A stretch of 64,000 bases of DNA from Moniliella sp. 'wahieum' (lineage: Eukaryota > Basidiomycota > Moniliellomycetes > Moniliellales > Moniliellaceae): the NCBI GenBank assembly GCA_003971905.1, contig RSEE01000118.1:1-64000 (forward strand), given 5' to 3'. Under the pieces are notes generated by a model. It did no database searches. It was not told where the DNA came from and saw only the letters and a program-made list of their open reading frames with translations. Shown here piece after piece: positions 10,490-20,797 of this stretch (the first letter of the stretch is position 1; each line of letters opens with the position of its first letter). A program made the translations under genes and the position numbers.

Positions 10490-12486
10490 TCGGTTCAAAG
10501 AGGCGGCCGGTCGATTGGGAAGAGCGTATTTAGATCATCCCGACGATGACGCCGTGTTCAACCTGCTTGCCCTGCCGAAGGCGGGCTTGCGGGGGGGCTC
10601 TTCGGCCGACGTTTGTGCCACCCTCAAGGCGTATCCGGAGGTGGCTTGGCCGCCAGCTATGGAGAAGGGCTCTGCAGAGCGCCAGCGTTCGATGATTTGA
10701 CCGTGCACATCGCCAGGTCAAAGAGGGCATGTGGGGGCGTGCGGCGCGTACGCTGCGTCCCCAGGATGCGGCGGTGGGGTTTGGTCCGGAAACGGTCGAG
10801 GCCGCGTGCGAAGTACCCTTCAGGCCCGAACAACCCGCTGGCTGGTTTGGTGGTTCGGCAAATGTCGGAGCGGGCCCGCCTGGTTTAACAGGCGACACCG
10901 CAGCGGCAGACGCCGGTGAGCCCCCAATGGTTTTGGAGTTGGCTGATAAGGACATCTATCGCGCGGCAAGCAGCTTCTCCCGGGACGTGGGGGGAGGCGC
11001 GGGCGGATAGTCGGTACCTTTTCTCCAGCTGGCTCTAAAGCAAGATGACTTTAGAGCGGCTCTCCAAGTCGTGGGTGTGCCATGTTTCATGGGACGTGCC
11101 CGGGTGCTCAGCTGTTGTGCACCAGTAGGTTGACGGCGCTTGCGAAACCTGACGGTAGAGTGAGACCGATCGCCTGTGGTGAGTTACTTTACCGCGTAAT
11201 GGCCAAGGCACTTCTTCATTTGGATGTGGTTACTCCTCTGCTCCACTCGCAGTTGGGCGTCAAGTCCAAGGGCGGGTGGAGCCGACTGTGCGGCTCATGG
11301 ATCGTTTGGTGAGCGGGCAAGAGAGGGGCCCGGCTTGGGCCAAGTTCAACTATGTGCTGTCGTTGGACTTTAAAAATGCGTTCAAGTCGATCGACCGGGC
11401 GCGGTGGCCCAAGCGGTGAGTGACTATTCGCCCGAGCTCCTTTCTTTCTTTCGTTGGGCTTATGGGAAGCACACCCAGTTGGTGTTGAGTGGTCCAGGCG
11501 GCTTTGGAACCCTCCTGAGCCAGCAGGGAGTGAGACAGGGCAACCCCTTTGGGCCCTTCTTCTCTGTCGGCATCCGCAGTATGCTGGAGCAGGCGCAGCG
11601 CACGTTGGGCGACGATGGGCTGGTGGTGTCCTATTTGGATGACACTTGTGTATTGTCGCGCAATGCCAATGCGCTGCAGCTGGTCTCGCGTGTTATGGCG
11701 CAGAGCAAGACGGGGCTGGAACTCAACCTGAGCAAGACGAAGACTGTCTCGACGCAGAGGTTGCGTCTGGAGGGCGGCACCTTCCTCGGCTCGTGCATGG
11801 GTCCCAGGACAGCTCGGCTCGCTTTTCTGCAGGCAAAGGTGGAGGCTCAGGCGGCGCTTTACCCCACCTTGCAAGGGATGCCGCTGAAGGACCGCTTGCT
11901 CTTGTTGCGCGTGGCTCTGCAGCAGAACCTGTGGCACCTGCTCCACTCGATGCGGACAGACGACCTGGCGGACCAGCTCCACCAGATTGACGAGCAGCTC
12001 TGGCGCGAGGTGAAGGCAATCGGGGGAGCGGATCCGAGCAAGGAGGACGGTCAGAAATGGCACAGGGTTCTTTTCTTCTTGCCAGCCCGTATGGGTGGCT
12101 TAGGCGTTCGGGCGCCAACAGTGGTGGCATTCCGGTTGGTTCTATCCACAGTTACTGGTGAAGTCCGATTGGATATGTTGCCTTCCATTGCAGTGAGACT
12201 GCTCGTACCCCTGATGAGACTGGGCTCACATCGCTCCTGTCCCCCAGGGTGGCGCCGTGGCCAAGATGGAATCGACGCTGTGATCAAGGCACACCTTGAC
12301 GCGATGTGGCATATCGTCGGTCCGCTTCTGTTACATCCGGCACATCTCTCGCGCCCCCACCTGCCTTGCCGCCCTACCACCACGCCGGATTGCCAGACGT
12401 GCCAATCCATTTTCACACTATCATGCTCGATGTACCGACTATCTGTTCATCAGGTACGAAGTCACCCAAGCCTTGCCGTGGTGTAA
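10490..12486 (+). pseudogene. Non-LTR-type retrotransposon reverse transcriptase (broken)
   Basis: Frames in order give an N-terminal segment with LALPKAGLRGG (about 10,565), then GRAARTLRPQDA, then GRVRPIACGE (11,153-11,182), LSLDFKNAF (about 11,360), GVRQGNP (11,527-11,547) and the catalytic YLDD (11,632-11,643). A thumb-like region follows with LARMGGLGV-type spacing (PARMGGLGVRA near 12,090). These are the conserved blocks of non-LTR reverse transcriptases of the VRPIA-GE type. The 360-codon frame 11,404-12,486 is open, but the N-terminal half needs several frame changes and a stop separates it from the LDFKNAF block. I saw no RNase H, integrase or LTR. It is probably inactive, although assembly indels could account for some breaks. 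Confidence 0.85.
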
Positions 12487-12510
12487 TGTACTGGCCAGTG
12501 CGTTAGACAG
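12454..12510 (+). repeat. Intron-like cassette, type II
   Basis: GTACGA, GTACTGGCC (branch-like motif changed by one base) and CAG over 57 nt. It lies at the very end of the RT frame, so if the intron is real the RT frame would splice on into the sequence at 12,511. Confidence 0.5.
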
Positions 12511-13140
12511 GTGCGAATATGCTGGACGGTGGAGAATAGCCGATGGAAAAGCAAGTGATCGCCCCGCTCTCTCCAGAGGTATCGCCTCCGCATCAGGTTA
12601 AACACCCCGCCAGGCAACGACAACCTTGGATGGTGGCGGCCCGTCCCAACGTTAACCGGAGGCGCTGCGCGCTGCAGATGAAAACAACCGACAAGCACTG
12701 CAAGAACCTGAGGTGCAAGATAAAGGCATGGATCGAGTCATTGCCAGCTTCTGCCGCAATGTGGTGCAGGAATCAGGGAACGCGCATCTACAGATCGCCT
12801 CGCTCAAGCCCGCGGAATGAGGGTCAGACATGAGAGTGTACGGCCAACAGGATGAAAAGCAGGTGCCACTAGTGGTTGTCCTTCGTGAAGTGCTCAGCCG
12901 CGGTGCCCGCCTCTCCTTGGGCTTACCTACCGACCCATGATGGGCCCAGCGCTCCCACTATGTTGGTGGAGATACCTGTACGTTGTTCATATCCTTCTGC
13001 GGTGGCCCAGATTGCTGACATTTCGCATTGTCCAGACGCAGTCGGAGCGCCCGCATTCGTGTAGCCCTTGCCACATCAACGTCCCTCAGCCGCCGAGCAA
13101 AGCGCCCAAGGAGAGAGTACCTCCGCTGCGCCCTTTGGCC
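12511..13140. repeat. Segment shared with 4.74-5.34 kb
   Basis: The text gccaggcaacgacaacc occurs at about 12,610 and 4,845, offset 7.76 kb, with patchy similarity on both sides through the type I cassette at 12,978. No recognisable domain. Confidence 0.6.
12978..13041 (+). repeat. Intron-like cassette, type I
   Basis: GTACGT, ATTGCTGAC and CAG over 64 nt. Its flanks match those of the cassette at 5,216. Confidence 0.5.
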
Positions 13141-13667
13141 ATAGGCAGCACCATTGGCAAAGGCAAGGCACGCTTCGCCCTCACCCGTGGCTGCAACAAC
13201 CGCGCCAGATTGCAGCGGCGCAAGCAAACCGAGCAGCCTCGCGAGCAAACGCAACCGACTGCCTCTGCACGAGACGCGCAGAAAGGGCTGCTCCCGCCGC
13301 GGGGTTGACGTTTAACGTGCGTTTGCCGCCGTGGTTGGCGTGCAGAAGTTCCTCCACATTGCCGTGGCCACCCCGTCCAAGCCCCCCTCCCCGATTCTAG
13401 CCTGGCTGCGTTTGGGACCGCTTTGCCTCTCCACCAGCAACACGCTGGGGTTCTATACGTCTCATGTCCTTGCTGTCTAGCCGGATGCGTGCTCACGGGG
13501 AGGCACGCCCCTCACCTCCGCTTTTTGCTGCCCATCATTGTCGGTGCAGTACCCGAATTGGCCTTGAGAGCGCGGCTGCGTTACCGAGGTCGACACGATG
13601 CGCAGTGGTGGAATGCAAATCAGGCGGCCCACCATGGAGTACCGCAACTTCGATGGTGGTGATGCCT

Positions 13668-13710
13668 GTACGTGTCCACCCTTGTGCTGGAACGCTGACT
13701 TTTCCATTAG
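13668..13710 (+). repeat. Intron-like cassette, type I (short)
   Basis: Only 43 nt: GTACGT, CGCTGAC, TAG. About 20 nt in the middle of the 7,638 partner are missing, yet the donor, branch and acceptor words are kept. Confidence 0.5.
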
Positions 13711-14543
13711 CTGGACTCAACTTCAGAGGCATTGTACGTGCACTCAAGCAGCCCTTAACTCGTCGCGTCCACGTTCCCCCAGCCAGTTGCCCCAGGCGCC
13801 AATGCAGGGAATATTGGCAAAGGCAGGGCACGCTTCCGGCTCCCTGCGGATGCGCCAGCAGGGAAGGCCTCTACGGCTGGCGAAGAGCAGATCCTGCTCG
13901 ATGCTGCTATGTTGTGGGACGGGCGCATAGAGCAGGTCCAGGGTACGTGCGGCTGCTCTTCATCCCCCTCGCTGGACCCCTGAAGAGGATGGAGACCGGG
14001 TTGATGAGCCTCACTCTCGATTGGATACTAGCCATGGATGTGACTGTCTCAGTGGACGCGCTTTTGGTCAGGTGGACTGGCGACCACCACCTAACCCGAG
14101 CTGTGCCAAAGTGAATCCTCCACCTCGCCTCTTTTGCTCGCCACTCGCGGCAGGGCTGTGGCCTGATGCGCCTCCCTTTGTTCTCCCTTCCCCAACTCGC
14201 GGCCCTCACGCCTCCGCTGCCCCGCACATACCGGCCAGCTCCCCCCTTCCCGGAGTGGGGGTGTCCTACAACATGGAAACCGCATTGGTCCCCACCCAAG
14301 ACTTATCGAATGAGTCGAACGTCTGGCCTGGTTCCAGCAGCAGGCCCAAGCTCTTCTTAGACACACTCCCGTCGCAGACCGCAAAGACTCTACGATGCTT
14401 AATCCCTTTCACACGGCGAACGCTTTTCTCACCTCAAGCTTGTTGCCACCGACCGTCAGCGCCGTTCATACTAAAGCCAAAAACGATCATCCGCACGGCC
14501 CTACTCAATACCGGGGTCATGATTCTCTCTACTGGTTTTACAT

Positions 14544-14607
14544 GTACGACGACGATCCCCACCCACACTTCCTCCAGTATGATATACTGACCGACGCGCT
14601 TGTGCAG
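14544..14607 (+). repeat. Intron-like cassette, type II
   Basis: GTACGA, ATACTGACC and CAG over 64 nt, partner of 8,536. Confidence 0.55.
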
Positions 14608-15099
14608 GCCGGAACGTACAGGCACGGGTATGCAGACGGAGATGGGTGATCAAGAGTGTCCGAGCACTACGGCAAGGACATTGGTCAAACCAGTGCCCGC
14701 TTTTCATTTACGTGGGAAATGTTAGTGGTTCGGGATCGCTGTACACTTGGCCATCACTCGACATGATGACGCTGTGGAAGCTGCCCAGTCATATGCTTCC
14801 CAAGCTCCGTCTCGCCTTGGAGCCAATATCCTTCTACTGCATATCCGAGTACCCTCCCCCTCTACTCCCAGATGGGAATCAAGTCCAAGGGAGAGTGGGG
14901 CAGATTGTGCGGGCTGGGCACTTCGTTACAGAAGGCAATCGAGGCGAAGGGCCTGAGTGAACAAGAAAAGGTTCCAATGTGTAACGTGGATCGACTTCAA
15001 AACACAGCGTGCAAGAGTGCAAGCGCAACGTGCCAAGATATAAGGATCACCTCATTCCAAACGCACTACCACGGTATGACATGGATCAAGTGGCTTTTG

Positions 15100-16482
15100 C
15101 TTGATTTCCCTGCCGATCACGTTGCAAAACCACAGCCTAGGTGCCGAACTAGGCATTCGCGGTGCTTTGGCTGCCCTAGAATCCAAGACGAGCAAGATGT
15201 GTATCCGCAGAACGTTCTGGACTGCGTGCGCTCCTTTGGCTACGAATGTGTCCAAGGCACTCTTGAATGGAGATGGGGCGGGAAATGGAAAACGTATTCC
15301 CTTCTCCACCTTTCACCGCCACCTTCCGCCTTGCCCGCTGCCTGGAAGTCATGGCAAAATGTGGCTCCTGCCGTGATGCGCGTGAACGAGGTCGATGAGA
15401 ACGAACGTAGCACCAACAGCTCAGGCGCGCACGCGCTACGCCATAGTCGGTGTCGGTGCGGCGGTCTCAGTCCAATCTGGCTTCCGGCGGCCGAAATTCA
15501 GATCCATTCAAGTGGTGGAGTGCACTGCGCCCTCGCCGCCGGGTAGCACGATGGTGCCGCGTCCATTCAAACACACCGCGGGTCGCTTAGGAATTGCCTA
15601 CCTAGATCATCTCGACGGCCACGATGTGTTTAACTTGCTTGTTCAGTTCTCAAAGGGGGCTTGCAGGGAGGCTCCTCGCTTGGTGTTTTCACCTCCCTCA
15701 GGGCTGATCCGGAGGTGACCTGACCTCCAGCTATGGGGAAGGACTCTGCAGATCGTGCGCATTCCGATTGTTTCGCCCGTGCGCATCTCCAGGTCAAACA
15801 GGCATGCTAGGGCGGGCGGTTCGTACGCTGCGTCCCCAGGACGCGACGGTGGGGTTGCGGCCCAGGCGGCTTTGTACATTCTTGCACGGGTTGCCGCTGC
15901 AGGACCGCCTGCTTTGTTGCGGGTCGCTCTGCAGCCAAACTTCGGCATCCGCTCGGTTCAATGAGGACGGAGGATCTAGCGGACCAGCTCCACCAGATTG
16001 ACGAGCAGCTCTGGCGCGAGGTGAAGGCAATCCGGGGGACGGATCCGAGGGATGAGGACGGTCAAAAGTGGGACAGGGATCTTTTCTCCCTGCCAGCCCG
16101 TATAGGTGGCTTAGATTTCGGATATCAACAGTGGTGGCATTCCCGTTAGTTCTATCCGCAGCTACTGGCAAGGTGGGGTAGGGTATGGTGCCTTCCACTG
16201 CAGTGGGACTGCTTGTACCCATGATGAGACTGGGCTCATATCGTTCCTGTCCCACGTGGTGTGTGCGGCCAAGACATGATTGGCGCTGCCACCAAGGCAC
16301 ACCGTGAAGCGGGGTGTGTGGCATCTTTTCGGTCCGTTTTTGTTGCGTTTACATCCGACACGCCTATCTCGCCCCCGCCCTCATTCTTCCCTTACTGTCA
16401 CGCCGAGGTGCCAGGCGTGCAAATGCCTTTTCACACTGTCATGCACGATGTACCCACTATTCGATCCTCCATCAAGTCGCCG
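15100..16482 (+). pseudogene. Second RT element copy with internal deletion
   Basis: It aligns with 10,020-10,790 (anchors gttgcaaaaccacagcctagg and the gtggtggagtgc tract, offset about 5.08 kb) and then jumps to the equivalent of 11,845-12,450 (anchor gaccagctccaccagattgacg at 15,982 against 11,971, offset about 4.01 kb). About 1.05 kb carrying the VRPIA, GVRQG and YLDD blocks is therefore missing. Similarity stops at about 16,482, the point where the type II cassette begins in the other copies. Confidence 0.7.
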
Positions 16483-16929
16483 GCGGCGGGCAATGAATGC
16501 ATGACCACCACACCCTACAACGATACGGCTGGCTTCTCAGACCCACGCGCTTGACCTGGACAGACCCCATGCGATGCTGGTACTACCACCGTGCTGACCG
16601 CGCGCGTGCGCCTTCCATTTGTGTTCTTGTATAGGCTCGCTTCTCCTGTCTCCTCTCCACGGCCGACGCCGCTTCGACCTGCCTCCACTCGGTACCAGTG
16701 CATGGCTCGGCCTGGCCCATCGCATGGGCTTCCATTTTTAAATGAGGCGGAGATTGTGAGACGGCGGTGGTTCATGATGATGCATATGCATGATGCATGA
16801 TGCACTAAATTTGAAAGTGGAATGTTGCCTGCCAAGTAAATCCCCCGTGTGTTGCTGCCCCTCGGGCTGCCTTCTTGTCCCCCTCCACCCCATCCCGCGC
16901 CTCGCCTCGCCCATGCCCAGAGGCTGGCG
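16483..16929. other. Boundary between repeat block and gene space
   Basis: No repeat match and no gene found. It contains a short tgcatgatgcatgatgca run at about 16,783-16,803 and must hold the promoter of the downstream kinase gene. Confidence 0.35.
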
Positions 16930-18188
16930 ATGAGTTCCTTCCAGGTCGGAGGCCACGCCAATGTCGTAATCCTGCTCCGGATCACCAGCCCCCGCCCTCT
17001 GCCCCACCTCCATTGCGCCTCTGCCCGCCAGTGGCGACCCCGCCGAGCCGGCCGAACAAGTGGCCGCCGTCTGGGCCGGCCCGCATTGCCAGCGCCGCCT
17101 GCTGAAGCGGACGACCTGGGGCGAGGTTTCGTTCTACGCTGCGTGTCGCAGTCTCGCAGGGGGAGATGCGCCGGCGGCGGAGCATGCGGCCGAGCTCCAG
17201 CTGCCGCAGGCGGCTGTGCCCCCTGCCACGCGCGCCGCGATCGCTGCCTTTGTCGAGCTGCAGCCTTGCTTCTATGGTGCCTATCCTCTCTTTCCCTCCC
17301 CCGCCTATCCTTCTCCCCAAGACGCGGATGTTCGAAATGCCATCCGCCTTTTAGCGCGCACTTCCATGGCCGCCTCTGACCCTGAGATGCACAGCTGGAG
17401 CATGGTCTTGAGCAACGTGGTGGCCGGCATGCAATGGCCCCACACCATCGACATTAAACTGGGCCACATTCTCTTTGACGACCGACCTGGCCGGACCAAG
17501 GAGGAGAAGATCAAGCGGATGCAAGCTGCTTCCGCCAGCACCACGTCTTCAACTCATGGGGTTCGTCTGACGGGCTTCCAGCATTGGCTCACGCCTCCGC
17601 CTCAGCCTGGACCAGATGGCCGGCCAAAGTCGCAAGACCGCCAGGAACGTGTTCTTCATTCGGTCGGCAAGAGCTTTGGCAAAAAAGTGGACCATGCGGG
17701 ATTTGCCGTGGGACTGCGAATGTTCCTTGGCTGCGCGTCGGCAGAGGACGAGGCTCACTTTAGCTCGGTTACCCAGTCTGGCTCCACGGGGGGCGCCTGG
17801 CCTTCTGACCGCATCCCTGGTTGGATTATGCTTTGCTCTTGGAGCGATCCATTCTGCCTTCGCTGAACCAGATGGTACGGGTGGTATCGGGGGTTGAAAT
17901 ACGGTTTCGCGGATCCAGTTACTTCTTGCCTACGAGAGCGACCCCGTCCTCCTCCACCGTTGGGCCACGGATCAGCTGCAATGGCCGCGGCGCATGTGGA
18001 CCGGCCCTCCCATCTCGACCTGCCGCCTGATTGACTTTGCCCACTCTTACTTTGTCCTAGGCCACGGGCCCGACCAAGGCCTCCTCGCCGGCCTCCGCAC
18101 CCTCATCACCACCCTCGATACCTTTCTGGCCCACCTACGCACTTCAGGAGCCGACTTGCCCCCTCCGTCAACTGACCCAGGGCGCTGA
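16930..18188 (+). CDS. Inositol polyphosphate multikinase (IPK2/ARG82 family), frameshifted
   Basis: Inositol polyphosphate kinases phosphorylate IP3/IP4, giving precursors of higher inositol phosphates for nuclear signalling. The family signature P-x3-D-x-K-x-G is present as PHTIDIKLG at 17,438-17,464, followed by HILFDD and GVRLTGFQ, which are classic for this family. The C-terminal catalytic IDF motif is present as LIDFAHS at 18,027-18,047, followed by the usual GPDQGLLAGL. The N-terminus reads MSSFQVGGHANV, matching the family's usual substrate-lobe start, which supports the ATG at 16,930. The pieces lie in at least four frames, so several single-base breaks must be bridged. The span corresponds to about 420 codons, normal for the family. 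It is the first recognisable host gene after the repeat block. Confidence 0.88.
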
Positions 18189-19018
18189 TATCGCTCAGTA
18201 CCCCTTGGCACCACTCCATCCCCGTTTGCAAACCTGAGGGCGCTCGATGCGCTTGGGCCCTCGTCTTGGTGCCCGCACAATCACGTGTCACGACCGCACT
18301 AATGACACCTGTGCCCTCCACGCCGTTAGATCTCGCATAGCCCAATTCTTGCCCTCCGATTGAGCTGTGGATATGGGTTCTATACCTTGCTCAGACAATG
18401 AGGCTCGTGCATGATGATGCCAGGCCTGCTTGAGCCCCTCGCCCTCTCCCTCTCCCAATCAGTGAACCGAATGTCCTTGTCAACCCGGGAGGCTACAAGC
18501 GCAAGATCCGCGCTCTGGCGCACCAGCGCCAGCATTGAGTCCATAGTGATCAGAACCTTGTTGTGCTGGGCCAGAGTGGTCCGGTCCTAGCAAGGTGTCC
18601 CTATCTCGTGCTCGACCTCTGACCAGGGCAATCACCATGCTTCACCGAGGACCCAAAGCGGGACGATAAGTGCGCAGCGCAGGCTGCGCTCCGTACGCCC
18701 TCAAGTGGAGCGTGCGACTCTTTCGATCCACAAGCACAACTTCTATCCCATCCTAGTGAGGTGGCTTTGTTGCTACCTATTGTGCCAGGTCGCTCTCAGA
18801 TGGATGGAAAGGCCTGCCATACCGGGACCAGCTGATGGCATTCTTTTTTGTCACGATGTCGTTTTCGTCCAGTCCATCTTTTTCAGTAACAACATGGGTT
18901 TGTTCGCGGAACAGGGAAGCTCGGTGCGTTCCATCAGGAAAAGAAACCGCAACGGGTGGAATGGCAAGGGGAGGCGGTCAGCCGCAGCAAAAGGTTCAGC
19001 AAGGGCAAGGAAGGCGGT
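18189..19018. other. Intergenic region between convergent genes
   Basis: Space between the 3' ends of the kinase (+) and SFT2 (-). Open frames here show no conserved motif. I see nothing assignable apart from pyrimidine-rich tracts near 18,430-18,460. Confidence 0.4.
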
Positions 19019-19918
19019 TCAAATGACTTTGGAGACAATCGCCTTGAAAAAGTTGCGCGCACCGGGAATGTAGGACAGAGCATACCAAAGGTAGCAGAGG
19101 TACAGCACGATGCAAAAGATGAGGGCCAAAAAGCCAATATTGAGCACAAACGCCGAGACCCAGACCATGACAAAGGCGCCGATCATCAGTCCGGTGGCGA
19201 CAATACGGACGGGTTTGAACATGAGCTTCAGTTGGCGGACAAACTGCACCACAACCGGGTTAGGTTAGCATTCCCACACCACCCCATTCGCACCACCCAT
19301 GGTCAGTCATTACATACCCCAATCAAGAACCCAGTTCCAACCAGCGAAATCAGCACGCCGATTGAGTAGAGAATAGCAAAGGCCGCATGGCTGCCCGTGA
19401 TGAGGAGAATGGTACCGAGCAAGGAAAGGACAAACCCACCGAACACACTGAAGGAAGGAAACGTGGAGCAGGGTCAGTAGAGAGTGACAAAGAGGGACGC
19501 ACGCATTCCGCCGGGATACGAACCAGCAAACAAAGCCCATTATCCTCTGCTGGCGGGTCAGGTCAATGCCCCAGCGCTTGAACTCGGAGTTTTCGCCTGT
19601 CAGCTCGCCGCGTGCATAGGACAAGCTTTCGCTGTCGACATTGATCCACTTTGAGCCGGAGCCGCCTCCAACAGCGGCGCCTTTGGACTTGGAGGAGGAG
19701 AACAAGCCGCCGCCGCCACTGGTGCTGCTGGGCGGATCGGAGGGGGTGCTGCGGAACGGGTTGGCCCAGGACGAGGCGCTGGGCTGAGGCTCGGTGCTGG
19801 GAGTGGCAAGGGACTGGTTGGAGGAGACGCGGGTGAAGGGGTTGGACCAGATGCTGGCGTCGTCCTTGTCGAGGCTGGTGGTGGACTGGCCCTTGGACGT
19901 CGACCACCAGGAAGACAT
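19019..19918 (-). CDS. SFT2: SFT2-family vesicle transport membrane protein
   Basis: SFT2 is a Golgi four-helix membrane protein that helps fusion of endosome-derived transport vesicles with the Golgi. The N-terminal cytosolic part starts [11 protein letters not shown] at 19,918 and is Ser/Pro rich with two NPF motifs. The membrane core follows in three exons: [17 protein letters not shown], then [15 protein letters not shown] with [19 protein letters not shown], then [17 protein letters not shown] and a last helix ending in [17 protein letters not shown], the family's diagnostic end. Introns lie at about 19,448-19,519 and 19,244-19,317, both with GTAT donors, CTGAC or CTAAC branch sites and CAG acceptors. 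The frame at the first junction needs one extra base. It is transcribed divergently from SNU13. Confidence 0.92.
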
Positions 19919-20353
19919 GGGGGGCGGGGCGGGGTGGGGCGGTGGGGCAGAGCAGCGGGCGGGCTGGGATGGGCGGCGTGCGTTCTCTGGGGCTGCGCGC
20001 TGGGCTGCCAAGCGCAGTCGGCGTCTCCTGCGCGCCGCTGGCCACGGGCAGGGCGCACGTCACGCGTCGCGTGTCACCCATCCGCCGCCCGTCGCCCACC
20101 CCGAACACATTCCACTCCACCGTCGGACCAGGCAGGCAGGCCTGAGGCGCCCTTGCTGATGATTCCGGCCGGCTTGGCCGCCGTCGTCGTGTTCCGCCCC
20201 GCATCCTATTCCGCCTTCGGCCCCGTGTGTTTCCTTTTTTTTTTGTTGTGCGAGCCCACGCACCACCACCGCCCGCGTCTCCTGCGCTGCCCTCGACCCG
20301 TGATCCTCGGCCGTGAGGTCCTTCGCAGTTCGCCCGCCTCTTCTCTCTTCGCC
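19919..20353. promoter_or_regulatory. Shared divergent promoter region SFT2 / SNU13
   Basis: About 435 bp separate the two start codons, so both promoters must lie here. A T-tract (about 20,236-20,246) is the only notable element. No TATA box was recognised. Confidence 0.5.
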
Positions 20354-20797
20354 ATGTCCTCCATCAGCCCCAAGGCCTTCCCCTTGGCCGACGCCACGCT
20401 CACCAACCAGATCCTCGACCTGGTGCAGCAGGCGTCGCACTACAAGCAGCTCAAGAAGGGCGCCAACGAGGCGACCAAGACGCTCAACCGTGGCATTTGC
20501 GAGTTCATCGTCATGGCTGCCGACACGGAGCCGATTGAGATTGTGCTCTCGCTCCCGCTCCTGTGCGAGGACAAGAACGTGCCCTACGTCTTTGTCCCGT
20601 CCAAGACGGCCCTGGCCGCGCCTGCAACGTCTCGCGCCCTGTCATTGCCGCTTCGGTCACCACCAATGAGGCGCGCGAACTGCAGAGCCAGATTCAAACC
20701 ATCAAGCTTGCTGTACGTTGGCCTTACTTCTGCTCTGCGCTGTCGCAGGATATGATACTGACTTTTGGTTTTCTAGATTGAGCGCCTGCTCATTTAA
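20354..20797 (+). CDS. SNU13: SNU13 (15.5K), L7Ae-family U4 snRNP / box C/D snoRNP protein
   Basis: SNU13 binds the kink-turn of U4 snRNA and of box C/D snoRNAs, nucleating both the spliceosomal tri-snRNP and rRNA methylation particles. The protein begins [16 protein letters not shown] and contains the RNA-binding block [13 protein letters not shown] and the conserved [15 protein letters not shown]. After a one-base loss at about 20,614 (ctggccgc where ctgggccgc is expected) the frame resumes with [12 protein letters not shown]. An intron at 20,713-20,776 (GTACGT, ATACTGAC, TAG, phase 0) precedes a last exon of six codons and a stop, IERLLI, the family's usual end. Total length is about 127 residues, as expected. 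Confidence 0.97.

Larger units (their letters stand above)
13150..15000 (+). repeat. Duplicated unit, copy C (partner at 7.10-9.03 kb)
   Basis: Collinear with copy B throughout, including a type I and a type II cassette, and ending in the same RT-like stretch at about 14,874. It leads straight into the next zinc-knuckle remnant at 15,118, which gives the order unit, knuckle, RT fragment. Copy B instead has about 1 kb of extra sequence before its knuckle. Confidence 0.75.
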
